Shown here piece by piece: positions 18,309 to 27,063 of a stretch of DNA of 64,000 nucleotides. Below the pieces are notes generated by a model. It was not told the origin of the DNA. It made no database searches and was given only the letters and a program-made list of their open reading frames with translations. Source of the stretch: Altererythrobacter sp. (GTDB taxonomy: Bacteria > Pseudomonadota > Alphaproteobacteria > Sphingomonadales > Sphingomonadaceae); NCBI GenBank assembly GCA_017308255.1, contig JAFKFN010000008.1, forward strand, positions 62,001-126,000, in the 5' to 3' direction. A program made the translations under genes and the position numbers. The first letter of the stretch is position 1; every line of letters begins with the position of its first letter.

Positions 18309-18326
18309 TCCGAAGGAACGCATCGC

Positions 18327-19313
18327 ATGAAACTCTTCCCCCGCCTATCCGCCGGCCTGCTGCTGCTGGCGCTGACCAGCTCGCCGGCGCTGGCGCACCC
18401 ACCGATCCAACAGCGCGCGGCGGCCGACGAACAAGCCGCCTTCGCGGCCGACCGCGCCGACATCCTGGCCATGGCCGGCGATTTCAAGGTGCGCTTCGAC
18501 ATGCAGGAATCGACGCCTTGGCGAACCGGCTACACGCCGCTCGACCGCAAGATTTCCGGCGGCCACGAATCCGTCCGCGTGATCGAGGACACGGGCCGCA
18601 AGATCGTGCTGCAGCACATGCTGGTGGTGGAGCAGGACGGCCAGAGCATGGTCATCAAGCACTGGCGGCAGGATTGGGAATACGAGCCCGAAAAGGTGCT
18701 GGTCTATTCCGACACCGGCCAATGGACCTGGCAACCGCTCGACGAACGCACGCGCCACGGCCGCTGGTCGCAGACGGTGTACCAGGTGGACGACAGCCCG
18801 CGCTATGGCAGCTACGGCGCCTTCGAGACCCAGGCCGGGGTGCGCCGCTGGCGGTCCGACTGGACCTGGCGCCCGCTCGCCCGGCGCGATGCGATCCGCA
18901 ATCCGGTCTATGACCGCTATTACGGCATCAACCGCCACCAGGTGACGCCCGATGGCTGGATCCACTGGCAGGACAATACGAAGATGGCCTCGGAAGGCGG
19001 CCAGCTCCGGCCCGTGGTGCAGGAATACCTGCTCAACACCTATACCCGCTTCGCCGATTACGACACCAAGGCGGCCGACGCCTATTGGACGGCGACCAAG
19101 GGCTATTGGGCGGCGATACGGAGCGCCTGGGACCAGGTCGCCGCCACCAAGGGCGGCATCGCCATCCAGGAACAGGCGGATACCGGCACGGTGATCTCGG
19201 GCCGCCTTCTCGAACTGGCGGACGAGATCCAGGCCGGAACCACCCGTGAAGCCGCCGCCATCGCCGAAGCGAAGAAACTGATCGACGGGAACACCACGGC
19301 GATCGCCGGCTGA
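18327..19313 (+). CDS. DUF6607 family periplasmic protein
   Basis: This 328-residue protein has a signal peptide (residues about 1-23, ending SPALAHP). The rest matches the DUF6607 family pattern, with many Trp residues (KHWRQDWEYEPEKVLVY, YQVDDSPRYGSYGAF, DGWIHWQDNTKM). DUF6607 genes are usually adjacent to TonB receptors. It follows the receptor by 18 bp and is probably co-transcribed and iron regulated. A haem-handling role is inferred from context only. Confidence 0.8.
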   Translation: MKLFPRLSAGLLLLALTSSPALAHPPIQQRAAADEQAAFAADRADILAMAGDFKVRFDMQESTPWRTGYTPLDRKISGGHESVRVIEDTGRKIVLQHMLVVEQDGQSMVIKHWRQDWEYEPEKVLVYSDTGQWTWQPLDERTRHGRWSQTVYQVDDSPRYGSYGAFETQAGVRRWRSDWTWRPLARRDAIRNPVYDRYYGINRHQVTPDGWIHWQDNTKMASEGGQLRPVVQEYLLNTYTRFADYDTKAADAYWTATKGYWAAIRSAWDQVAATKGGIAIQEQADTGTVISGRLLELADEIQAGTTREAAAIAEAKKLIDGNTTAIAG

Positions 19314-19354
19314 CCCTGCCCCCCGGCGGACGGCACCCTGCCGCCGGCCGCCGA

Positions 19355-19397
19355 CAAAAAGGGGCGGCCACGTCGCGGTGGCCGCCCCTCCTTTTTT
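19355..19397. terminator. Bidirectional rho-independent terminator
   Basis: Perfect 11-bp stem GGGGCGGCCAC / GTGGCCGCCCC with a 6-nt loop, flanked by AAAAA on the left and TTTTTT on the right. It therefore works for the DUF6607 gene (plus) and the O-demethylase gene (minus), which converge here. Confidence 0.92.
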
Positions 19398-19475
19398 GCG
19401 TCGAAGCCTTGCGTAATCGCTTTATCTTGAACTCGTCATTGTGAGTTCCAAGTAACGGCGATCACGCTAAAAGGC

Positions 19476-20900
19476 TCAGGCGTTGGCGCCCACGCCCGTC
19501 TGGCGCCAGCTGTCGGCATAGCTGTTGCGCGCCACCGACGAGTACGGAACCGGCGAGACGATCGCCTTGATCTCGGTCTGCACGTGCGGCTCCACGGTCG
19601 GCTTGCTGGTGCCGCCGTTCGGCTCGCCCCAGACCAGCGTCACTTCCTTGCCGAACTCGACAAAGTCGGGATCGATCATCGCCAGCGACAGCATCGCACC
19701 TTCGTTCGACGAATAGCCGATCCAGGTCGAGACGCCGATCACCTTCCCGTCGCACTTCACTTCGTCGAACGGGTGCATCGCGTAGACGGCGCTGGGGAAC
19801 TCGAAGTACTTCGCGCGGTCGCCCTTGGCGAACAGCGAGCTCATCACGCGCTGCACGTCCTGCGGGTCGAGCGCCAGGGTGACCTTCTGCTTGTGCTTCT
19901 CGTTGGCCATGCGCTCCAGCGCCTCGCGGCCCACGAAGTCATGGTCGAACTTGACGATGTGGCCATAGCCGATGTCCCACGGCGTGAGGTAGTAACCCTC
20001 GATGCTGTCGGGGACGTAGCTGCCGCCGATCGAGCACATGCCGGCATAGGACTTGCCCGAAGCCCAGGCGCGGTAGTCCTTCATGATCTGGCTGTCGCCG
20101 GTGTAGAACGCGGGCAGCGGGCTGGGCAGCCAGCCGGATTCCAGCGTGTTCGACGAATAGGCGCGGCCACCGACCAGTTCGAGGCCGAAGTCCTTGCCCG
20201 CCGCGACCAGCGCGGCGTGGACGGCGGCATAGTCTTCCCACGGGCCGAACAGCTCGTAGCCCGGCTGGCCGGCCATGCCGTGGCGCAGCGCGATCACGTC
20301 TTTGCCGGCGATGTCGATATGCGCCATGTTGAAGAACTTCAGGTCCGGCGGGGTCTGGCCCATCGCCTTCTCCAGCGTCTTCATCGCGTTCGGGCCCTGG
20401 AGCTGGAAGCGATAGTTCTTGCGCTTGCCATCGGTACGCAGCGCGGTGCGCTCGTCACGCTCCACGGTCACGTTCCACTTGCTGCCGTCCGGCTTCGGAT
20501 ACTGGGCGTGGAATTCCACCCATTCGATTGCGGGAGCGCGACCGACCAGGCTGAACTCGTTCTCGGCCAGGTAGAACAGGATCACGTCGCCGATCACATA
20601 GCCTTCCGGGGTCACCGGCACGAACTGCTTGGCTTTGTTGACGGCGAAGTTCTTGAAGCTGTTGATCGCCAGGTATTCGAGCAGCGCGAAGGCATCGGAG
20701 CCGCGCACGTAAAGCTCCACCATGTGGTAGCTCTGGTTAAACAGCACCGCGCTCTGCGCCCAGCCGCGCTGTTCGTTGCGCCAGTTGGAATATTCCGCCG
20801 GCACGCCCGGATAGACGTTCGGGCCGACCTGCTGGTTGCGCAGGAAATCGACGACGTTGCCGGTCGAATCCAGCTTTTGTTGAAGGGTCTGTTCACTCAT
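19476..20900 (-). CDS. LigM/DesA-type tetrahydrofolate-dependent aromatic O-demethylase
   Basis: This 474-residue protein has the GcvT aminomethyltransferase fold. Its overall pattern matches the vanillate and syringate O-demethylases LigM and DesA of Sphingobium. Landmarks that fit what I remember of those enzymes are NVYPGVPAEYSNWRNEQ, SYHMVELYVRG, KAKQFVPVTPEGYVIGD, RAYSSNTLESGWLPSPLPA, and a late TVEPHVQTEIKAIVSPVPYS. These enzymes move the methyl of a methoxyphenol to tetrahydrofolate, giving 5-methyl-THF and a catechol. metF and folD lie close by, which fits. Vanillate versus syringate preference cannot be read by eye. Confidence 0.85.
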   Translation of the reverse strand: MSEQTLQQKLDSTGNVVDFLRNQQVGPNVYPGVPAEYSNWRNEQRGWAQSAVLFNQSYHMVELYVRGSDAFALLEYLAINSFKNFAVNKAKQFVPVTPEGYVIGDVILFYLAENEFSLVGRAPAIEWVEFHAQYPKPDGSKWNVTVERDERTALRTDGKRKNYRFQLQGPNAMKTLEKAMGQTPPDLKFFNMAHIDIAGKDVIALRHGMAGQPGYELFGPWEDYAAVHAALVAAGKDFGLELVGGRAYSSNTLESGWLPSPLPAFYTGDSQIMKDYRAWASGKSYAGMCSIGGSYVPDSIEGYYLTPWDIGYGHIVKFDHDFVGREALERMANEKHKQKVTLALDPQDVQRVMSSLFAKGDRAKYFEFPSAVYAMHPFDEVKCDGKVIGVSTWIGYSSNEGAMLSLAMIDPDFVEFGKEVTLVWGEPNGGTSKPTVEPHVQTEIKAIVSPVPYSSVARNSYADSWRQTGVGANA

Positions 20901-20954
20901 ATGAATTGCCTCTCCTAAGGCGGGTGGAAGGTGAAGGGTTCAGTCGCTCGCGGG

Positions 20955-21659
20955 CTAGGGTACCTGTGGGGAAAGCCAGTCCGCGATGGCTTGGTTGACG
21001 GCGGCGGGCGCTTCGAGCGGGAGCATATGCCCCGCGCCTTCGACGATCGTCACCGTGGAGCCGGGTATCGCCGCGGCGATGGCCCGGTGTTGCGCCGGCG
21101 GGCTCCAGCTATCGAGCTCGCCGGTGATTACCAGTGTGGGGCAAGCGATCCGGGGCAGCAGGCTTTCCTGCTCCGGCCGGCCGAGCAGGGCCGCGATCTG
21201 CGCGTCGAACACCGCCTGGCCCTGATCCAGGCACATCTGCCGCATCGGCCCGTAGAGCGCTTCGTCCGCGCGGTTGCGATCGGCCACCATGGGCGGCAGC
21301 CAGGCATCGACCAGCGCTTCGAATCCCCGTTCATGCCCGATCGCCATCAGCGCCGCGCGCTTGGCCGGCTCGTCCGCGCCCAGCGCGTGGACCCCGGTGC
21401 TCGCCAGGGCCAGCCGGCGCACCCGCTGGGGCGCGAGCCGGACCACTTCCAGCGCGATTCGCCCGCCCATCGAATGGCCGAACAGGTCGAACGTTTCCGG
21501 CGCCTGATCCAGCGCGAAGCGGGCCATGGCTTCCAGCGAATCGGCCGTGCCGTAACCGTCCACCGCCCGCGAATCCGGGAATGCCGCGAGCTGCGGCGCA
21601 AAGGCGCGCGCATCGCAGATCAGCCCGGGAAGGAACAGCAGCATCGGCCTCGTGGACAT
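20955..21659 (-). CDS. Alpha/beta hydrolase
   Basis: This 234-residue cytoplasmic alpha/beta hydrolase has its nucleophile in GHSMGG (about residue 71), an Asp in the TGELDSWSPP segment, and a terminal His in EGAGHMLPLE. It could be an esterase, a carbon-carbon hydrolase or a lactonase. It is transcribed toward the O-demethylase gene, ends 54 bp before it, and so may be co-transcribed with it. The adjacent metF gene is divergent. Confidence 0.85.
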   Translation of the reverse strand: MSTRPMLLFLPGLICDARAFAPQLAAFPDSRAVDGYGTADSLEAMARFALDQAPETFDLFGHSMGGRIALEVVRLAPQRVRRLALASTGVHALGADEPAKRAALMAIGHERGFEALVDAWLPPMVADRNRADEALYGPMRQMCLDQGQAVFDAQIAALLGRPEQESLLPRIACPTLVITGELDSWSPPAQHRAIAAAIPGSTVTIVEGAGHMLPLEAPAAVNQAIADWLSPQVP

Positions 21660-21784
21660 TGTTCGCAGGTGTGAAAATTTCGTCTATCCGAAAGCGGACC
21701 TTCGCGCTAGAGGCTTTGTCGATACGCGCGATGCGCCTATGGCGCGCGTGATTTCTTGGGCCGAACAAAGAGGAACGCCAGCCG

Positions 21785-22660
21785 ATGTCCTACGCCGCCA
21801 TTCACCCCGATTGGGAAAAGCCCCGCCGCAACATGGTGGACGGCTATTCGCTGGAAATGACGGCCAAGGAACTCGACGGCCTGCGCGAGGCCGCGCCGCT
21901 GATTCGTCCCGGCACGCAAGTCGCCGTGACGTTCCTTCCCGGCGAGGAGATGGAGCAGCGCGTCCAAGCCGCGGTGCTGGCGCGCGAGCTTGGTTTCGAG
22001 CCGATCGTCCACCTTTCCGCCCGCCGGATCGAATCCGAGGAACAGCTGGACTGGTATCTGGGCGAGATCACCAAGCGGGCGCAGGTGACGCGCGTGTTCA
22101 TCATCGCCGGCGACCCGCCGGAGCCGGAAGGCCCCTATTCCACCTCGCTGGACATCATCGAGACCGGCCTGCTCGAAAAGCACGGCATCACCATCGTCGG
22201 CGTCGGCGGCCATCCCGAAGGCCATCCGAACAACAGTGCGGCCGAGCTGTGGGACTGGATGGAGCGCAAGCTGGCCGCCGTCCGCGCGCGCGGCATGGTG
22301 CCGCTGGTCGTCACCCAGTTCGCGTTCGACGACGATGCGATCGTCGCCTGGGTCAAGGAAATGCGCCAGCGCGGGATCGACGTGCCGGTACGCCTGGGCG
22401 TGCCCGGCCCGGCCGGCATCAAGCGCCTGCTCGGCTTCGCCAAGCGCTGCGGCGTGGGCGCCTCGGCCAGCGTGATGAAGAAGTACGGCATCTCGCTGAC
22501 CAACCTCATCGGCAGCGCGGGCCCGGACAAGCTGGTCGATTCGCTCGACAAGAAGCTCTCCGACGAAGAGCACGGCCGCGTGCGCCTGCACTTCTATCCG
22601 TTCGGCGCGCTCAAGGCGTCGGCCGAGTGGATCAACACCTACGACGCGAAGCATCAGTAA
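21785..22660 (+). CDS. metF: Methylenetetrahydrofolate reductase
   Basis: This 291-residue TIM-barrel flavoprotein interconverts 5,10-methylene-THF and 5-methyl-THF. Typical segments are VTFLPGEEMEQRV, VHLSARRIESEEQL, FIIAGDPPEPEGPY, GVGGHPEGHPN and VTQFAFDDDAIV. The folD gene follows after one base, so the two form a tight operon. Beside an O-demethylase gene it probably runs in the oxidative direction, recycling methyl-THF made from methoxyaromatics, as described for Sphingobium. A biosynthetic role is not excluded. Confidence 0.93.
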   Translation: MSYAAIHPDWEKPRRNMVDGYSLEMTAKELDGLREAAPLIRPGTQVAVTFLPGEEMEQRVQAAVLARELGFEPIVHLSARRIESEEQLDWYLGEITKRAQVTRVFIIAGDPPEPEGPYSTSLDIIETGLLEKHGITIVGVGGHPEGHPNNSAAELWDWMERKLAAVRARGMVPLVVTQFAFDDDAIVAWVKEMRQRGIDVPVRLGVPGPAGIKRLLGFAKRCGVGASASVMKKYGISLTNLIGSAGPDKLVDSLDKKLSDEEHGRVRLHFYPFGALKASAEWINTYDAKHQ

Positions 22661-22661
22661 G

Positions 22662-23603
22662 ATGGCCGAGATCATCGACGGCAAGGCGATCGCCCGCCAG
22701 CTGGACGAAAAGACCAAGGCCGAAGTCGATGCGATGGTCGCGGCGGGCCTGCCCCGCCCCGGCCTGGCTGTGGTGCTGGTCGGCAACGATCCGGCGAGCG
22801 AGGTCTATGTCCGCCGCAAGATGAAGGGCTGCGAGAAGGTCGGCATCAATTCCTTCGAGCATCGCCTGCCGGCCGAAACCTCGCAGGATGCGCTGCTGAC
22901 GCTGATCGCGCGGCTCAACGCCGATCCTGAAGTCCATGGCATCCTGTGCCAGGTGCCGCTGCCGGCGCATATCGATACGCGCACGATCCTGGCCGCGATC
23001 ACGCCGGAAAAGGACGTGGACGGGTTTCACCCGGTCAACGTCGGCCGCCTCAGCACCGGCACCGGCGGCATCGTGCCCTGCACGCCGCTGGGCGTGATGA
23101 TGCTGCTCGACAGCGTAATCGACGATTTCGTCGGGTTGGACGCAGTGGTGATCGGCAAGTCGAACATCGTCGGCAAGCCGGTCGCGCTCATGCTGCTCGA
23201 CCGCGAGTGCACCGTCACCGTCACCCACATCTATACCGAGAACCTGCCCGAGATCGCCCGCAAGGCCGACATCATCGTCGCCGCCGCCGGCGCGCCGGAA
23301 CTGGTCAAGGGCGATTGGGTGAAGCCGGGCGCGGTGCTGATCGACGTGGGCATCACCCGCATCATGGGCGAGAACGGCAAGGAAAAGCTGGTCGGCGACA
23401 TCGCCTTCGACGAAGTGCAGCACGCCAAGGCCGTGACCCCCGTTCCCGGCGGCGTCGGCCCGATGACCATCGCCTGCCTGCTGCACAACACCGTGCAGGC
23501 GGCCAAGGCGCTGGCGGAAAACGGCGAGGGAAACGGCCTCGACCCCTACCATGACGCGCCCGACCGCTCGCTGATCTACGGCACGTCCGAAGGCAGCGCC
23601 TGA
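22662..23603 (+). CDS. folD: Bifunctional methylene-THF dehydrogenase/cyclohydrolase
   Basis: This 313-residue FolD has the substrate motif YVRRKMKGCEKVG with the catalytic Lys, the QVPLPAHID and KDVDGFHPVNVGRL segments, the NADP site VIGKSNIVGKPVA, and the C-terminal TPVPGGVGPMT. It oxidises methylene-THF to formyl-THF. Together with metF it gives a complete route from methyl-THF to formyl-THF. It is about 15-20 residues longer at the C terminus than most FolD proteins. Confidence 0.96.
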   Translation: MAEIIDGKAIARQLDEKTKAEVDAMVAAGLPRPGLAVVLVGNDPASEVYVRRKMKGCEKVGINSFEHRLPAETSQDALLTLIARLNADPEVHGILCQVPLPAHIDTRTILAAITPEKDVDGFHPVNVGRLSTGTGGIVPCTPLGVMMLLDSVIDDFVGLDAVVIGKSNIVGKPVALMLLDRECTVTVTHIYTENLPEIARKADIIVAAAGAPELVKGDWVKPGAVLIDVGITRIMGENGKEKLVGDIAFDEVQHAKAVTPVPGGVGPMTIACLLHNTVQAAKALAENGEGNGLDPYHDAPDRSLIYGTSEGSA

Positions 23604-23678
23604 CGCCAAGGGGGGTAAGCCCCTGACCTCGTCGGCTTTGCCTTGGAGCCGGCCGTTCATCCACAGGCCCTCCCCCGG

Positions 23679-23700
23679 CCCCTCCCGCAAGCGGGAGGGG
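23679..23700. terminator. GC-rich hairpin (CCCCTCCC repeat)
   Basis: The perfect palindrome CCCCTCCCGCAAGCGGGAGG-GG lies between convergent folD (plus) and corA (minus). It belongs to the same CCCCTCCC-type repeat family seen inside the genes at 38022-38043 and 40838-40945. It lacks a T tract, so termination is plausible rather than certain. Confidence 0.6.
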
Positions 23701-23704
23701 AGAG

Positions 23705-24670
23705 CTAGAGCCAGCCGATCCGCTTGAACTGCGCGTAAAGCAGGGCGCAGATCACGGCGATCACGCCCAGAGCCGCGAAATAGCCGTAACGCCAGGTCAA
23801 CTCCGGCATGAAATGGAAGTTCATGCCATAGATCCCGGCGATCGCGGTGGGCACCGCCAGGATCGCCGCCCAGGCGGCAAGCTGGCGCGTGATCGCGCCC
23901 GTGCGGCTCTGCTCCAGCAGCCCGGCGACTTCGAGGATATAGCCGAGCGTCTCGTTGAGCCCGCGCGTGCGCGTCGTCGCGCGGTGCGCGTGGTCGTAGA
24001 CATCGCGGAACCAGGGCCGTGCCCTTGGATCGATCGCCGGCTCCTCCACCGTGGTGAGCTTCGCGGCCACTTCCTCCATTTGCCCGGCGATGGCCTCGAA
24101 CCGCCTCAGCTCGCGGCGCAGGCGGAAGATGCGGCGGATGCGCGCCTGGTCGGGAAAGCTGCCGATGGCGCCTTCCTCCATCTCGCTCACCGTGTGCTCG
24201 ATCCCATCCAGCAGCGGGCCATAGCCGTCGACGATGAAATCGAGCACGGCGTGCAGCACGAAGTCCGGCCCTTCGGCGAGCCGGTCGGAGCGGGTCTCCA
24301 GCTCGCGCCGCAGGGCGGTGTGGGCGCGGGTGCTGCCCTGCCGCACGGTGACGATGAAATCCTTGCCCAGGAACATCGCCGTCTGCCCATAGGCGATCTT
24401 GTCCCCTTCGCCCCGGGCCGCCGTGCGGGCGACGACGAACAGCTGCGAGCCATAGGCTTCCGCCTTGGGCGTGTTGGACTTGCTCAGCGCATCCTCGATC
24501 GCCAGCGGATGCAGGCCATAGCGATGCTGCACTTCGGCGATTTCGGCCTCGGTCGGCTCCACCAGCCCCACCCAGTCGAATTCGGATTTGGCCGGCGGGG
24601 CGCAATGCGGCGGCAGCGCCGGGTCTATCAGCTTCCCGTCCCGGTAACGGCGCGCGGCGACGACGGTCAT
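23705..24670 (-). CDS. corA: CorA family divalent cation transporter
   Basis: This 321-residue protein has a long cytoplasmic N-terminal domain with coiled-coil helices (about residues 130-250). Two C-terminal membrane segments are joined by the signature YGMNF loop (IAGIYGMNFHFMPEL). It transports magnesium, cobalt or nickel. The ATG at 24670 (MTVVAARRYRDG) gives the usual length. It lies 19 bp downstream of the NTF2-like gene on the same strand. Confidence 0.92.
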   Translation of the reverse strand: MTVVAARRYRDGKLIDPALPPHCAPPAKSEFDWVGLVEPTEAEIAEVQHRYGLHPLAIEDALSKSNTPKAEAYGSQLFVVARTAARGEGDKIAYGQTAMFLGKDFIVTVRQGSTRAHTALRRELETRSDRLAEGPDFVLHAVLDFIVDGYGPLLDGIEHTVSEMEEGAIGSFPDQARIRRIFRLRRELRRFEAIAGQMEEVAAKLTTVEEPAIDPRARPWFRDVYDHAHRATTRTRGLNETLGYILEVAGLLEQSRTGAITRQLAAWAAILAVPTAIAGIYGMNFHFMPELTWRYGYFAALGVIAVICALLYAQFKRIGWL

Positions 24671-24689
24671 GGAATCGCTCCCCAGCCGC

Positions 24690-25244
24690 TTACCATGGGT
24701 CCTTCGTCTGCTCGTCGAACGGCCGGGTGTCCACCGGCGGCGCGGCATGGCGCGGGCGCTGCGGCAGCGTGCGTTCCCCCTTCCACGGGATCTGGTCCAT
24801 GGCCGTCCAGGCGTTGACGTGCAGGCGGTAGAACTTCCACCGCCCGTCTCGCTTCACCAGCCGATCATCGCGCGTGCCGATGCCGAACACGAAATTGGTG
24901 CCGTAATCGGCGTTCCACTGGATGATCTGGAAGAAGCAGCGCACCCGCGCCCCTTCGGGCATCGGGTCCATGATGAAATGGTTCATCACGTGCTGGCGGC
25001 CATACCACCAGTGCTGCCGATCGTACCACAGCTTGCGCAGGTTCTCGCGGATCGCCGCGTGGCCCTTCACCGTGCCCTGCCACAGGTGGTCGAACTCCGC
25101 ATCCTCGGCGAAGGTGGCGATCGCCTGCTCCTCGTCGGCCAGGTCGATCCCCCAGGCGTAGCGGGCGAACAGCTCCTCGATCTCAGCCCGGTCCTGCGCC
25201 GGCATGATCTGGGGCACGCCATCGGGCCACGGGTTTTCGGCCAT
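24690..25244 (-). CDS. NTF2-like protein divergent from a lignostilbene dioxygenase gene
   Basis: This 184-residue SnoaL_4-type NTF2-like protein has the N-terminal helix AQDRAEIEELFARYAWGIDLADEEQAI and a Trp/His-rich middle (LWYDRQHWWYGRQHVMNHFIMD). It ends in a long Pro-rich tail (PPVDTRPFDEQTKDPW). I chose the ATG at 25244 because GAGGAG lies six bases upstream; the ATG at 25250 touches that site. Its length and its position 74 bp from an LSD-type gene recall the diarylpropane lyase LdpA of Novosphingobium, an NTF2-fold enzyme that makes stilbenes for an LSD to cleave. Identity with LdpA is not shown. Confidence 0.75.
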   Translation of the reverse strand: MAENPWPDGVPQIMPAQDRAEIEELFARYAWGIDLADEEQAIATFAEDAEFDHLWQGTVKGHAAIRENLRKLWYDRQHWWYGRQHVMNHFIMDPMPEGARVRCFFQIIQWNADYGTNFVFGIGTRDDRLVKRDGRWKFYRLHVNAWTAMDQIPWKGERTLPQRPRHAAPPVDTRPFDEQTKDPW

Positions 25245-25318
25245 GCTCATCTCCTCTTCCGGCTTGCCATTCGTTCGGCGGCGCGGTTCAATCGCGTGCA
25301 TAACAAAGGACGAGAGCG

Positions 25319-26722
25319 ATGCCCGAGATTTTTCATCCTTACGCCAGCTTCGGCCACCAGACGCGGATGCCGATGCGCTTCGAAGCCGATGTGTTCGAAT
25401 GCGAGGTGGAAGGCGAGATTCCTGCTGAACTGCACGGCGCCTATTACCGCACCGGGGCCGACCGGCAGTTCCCCAGCCTGGCGAACGACATCATCCTCAA
25501 CGGCGATGGAATGGCCAGCATGTTCCGCTTCGAGAACGGTCATGTCAGCTTCCGCAGCCGCTACGTCCAGACCGAACGCCTCAAGCGCGAGCGCGAGGCG
25601 CGGCGGCGGCTCTACGGCCATTATCGCAACAAGTTCACCGATGACGAAAGCGTCTCCAACCTTCCGCAGCGTGACAACACCGGCAACACCAACGCCTTCA
25701 ACCACCATGGCGAACTGTTCATGCTGCGCGAGGATTCGCACCCCTACCGGCTCGATCCGGAGACGCTGGAAACGGTGGAAGTGGGGCGCTTCGGCAATCT
25801 CGGCAGCACCGCGCTCACCGCGCATCCCAAGATCGATCCGCGGACGGGCGAATGGTGGAGCTACGGCGTCTTCGCCCGGGGCGAGCCGACGACCGACGCC
25901 AGCCTGCATGTGTTCGATCGCGAAGGGGCCCTGATCCGCGAGGAATGGTTCCACACGCCCTATCCCGGCCTCAGCCACGATTGGGGCGTCACGCGCGAGC
26001 ATCTCGTGTTCCCGATCATGCCGCTGACGACCGATCCCAGGCGGATGCGCGCGGGCGGGCAGTATTATCAGTACGATCCCGACCTGCCATCGGCCTGGGG
26101 CATCATGCCGCGTGACGGCTCACCGGCCGACATGCGCTGGTTCCAGATACCCGGCATCGTCATGGGGCATGTGATGAATGCCTATACCGAAGGCAGCCGG
26201 GTGATCGTGGATACGCCCATGAGCCCCGGCAACTGCTTCTGCTTCTTCAAGGACAAGCACGGCAACCTGCCCTCGATGCCCGAGACGGTGACCCAGATCA
26301 CCCGCATCGAATTCGACCTGGCGAAACCTGATGCCGAGGCGGTGACGCTCTACCCGGTCCAGGGCGCCTATGGCGACATGCCCAAGATCGACGACCGCTT
26401 CGCCATGGAGAAATACCGCCTCGGCTATTTTGCCTTCCGCGATTTCCCCCGCATGGGCGTGGCCCGGATCGATTGGGACAGCGGCGAGCTGGAATACCAC
26501 GAGCTGGAAAACGCCGCCGCGCAGGAACCCGTGTTCGTCCCCCGCGCGCCCGACGCGCCCGAAGGCGACGGGTTCATCCTCACCGCCGTGGACCGCTTCG
26601 CCGACAAGCGCACCGACCTGCTGATCCTCGACGGCAATGCCATCTCCCGCCCCCCGATCGCCACGGTGAAGCTTCCGTTCGCGCTGCCGATGGCTTTTCA
26701 TGGAAGCTGGATGCCTGCCTGA
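25319..26722 (+). CDS. Carotenoid-oxygenase family (lignostilbene dioxygenase-like)
   Basis: This 467-residue seven-bladed-propeller dioxygenase has the four iron-ligand histidines at about residues 169 (TAHPK), 220 (LSHDW), 284 (MGHVMNAY) and 461 (FHGSW). The family cleaves interphenyl alkene bonds to two aldehydes. The Tyr of GHYRNKFTDD (102) matches the phenol-contacting Tyr101 of characterised lignostilbene dioxygenases, but the Lys134 position is Arg137 here (FMLREDS). That suggests a different or non-phenolic substrate. It is cytosolic. The divergent NTF2-like gene may form its stilbene. Confidence 0.88.
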   Translation: MPEIFHPYASFGHQTRMPMRFEADVFECEVEGEIPAELHGAYYRTGADRQFPSLANDIILNGDGMASMFRFENGHVSFRSRYVQTERLKREREARRRLYGHYRNKFTDDESVSNLPQRDNTGNTNAFNHHGELFMLREDSHPYRLDPETLETVEVGRFGNLGSTALTAHPKIDPRTGEWWSYGVFARGEPTTDASLHVFDREGALIREEWFHTPYPGLSHDWGVTREHLVFPIMPLTTDPRRMRAGGQYYQYDPDLPSAWGIMPRDGSPADMRWFQIPGIVMGHVMNAYTEGSRVIVDTPMSPGNCFCFFKDKHGNLPSMPETVTQITRIEFDLAKPDAEAVTLYPVQGAYGDMPKIDDRFAMEKYRLGYFAFRDFPRMGVARIDWDSGELEYHELENAAAQEPVFVPRAPDAPEGDGFILTAVDRFADKRTDLLILDGNAISRPPIATVKLPFALPMAFHGSWMPA

Positions 26723-26756
26723 ACTGGCGGGACTGCGGGAGCGTGGTGGGTGAAGG

Positions 26757-27058
26757 AATTGGCACTCGCGGATGCGCGGAGGCGGAGAGGCGGAGAGGCG
26801 GAGAGGGTAGTGCGACGGGGCGCGTGGCGCGCCATCTTCGTGGCTTTGTGTGAGGCCATGAATGACAGCGGCTTCGCCGCTGGGTGCCGCGCCCTTGGGG
26901 CCTTTGGGTGAGCACCCCCTCTTTTCGTCATCCCCGCGAAAGCGGGGACCCAGGGCGATGTCGCGCCGCAAGAGCCGACTGGGTCCCGCTTTCGCGGGAA
27001 TGACGAAGGGGTTGGATTGGGTCGTTTCTCTCCGCGCCTTCGCGCCTTCGCAAGCGCC
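26757..27058. repeat. Nested repeats filling a 340-bp intergenic gap
   Basis: No gene is visible between 26723 and 27063. The outer sequence (GCGGAGGCGGAGAGGCGGAG at left, TCTCCGCGCCTTCGCGCCTT at right) resembles the type D repeat at 7828-7973. Inside it lies a second palindrome, 26927-27004, with arms GTCATCCCCGCGAAAGCGGG and complement (type C; a half copy is at about 40042-40065). A simple GGCGGAGA tandem run occurs at about 26783-26806. Confidence 0.75.
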
Positions 27059-27063
27059 AATAG

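Noticed and set aside
16011..18323. 770-codon open frame antisense to the TonB receptor
   Set aside because: It is a GC-driven shadow; the plus-strand frame has a signal peptide, plug and barrel motifs.
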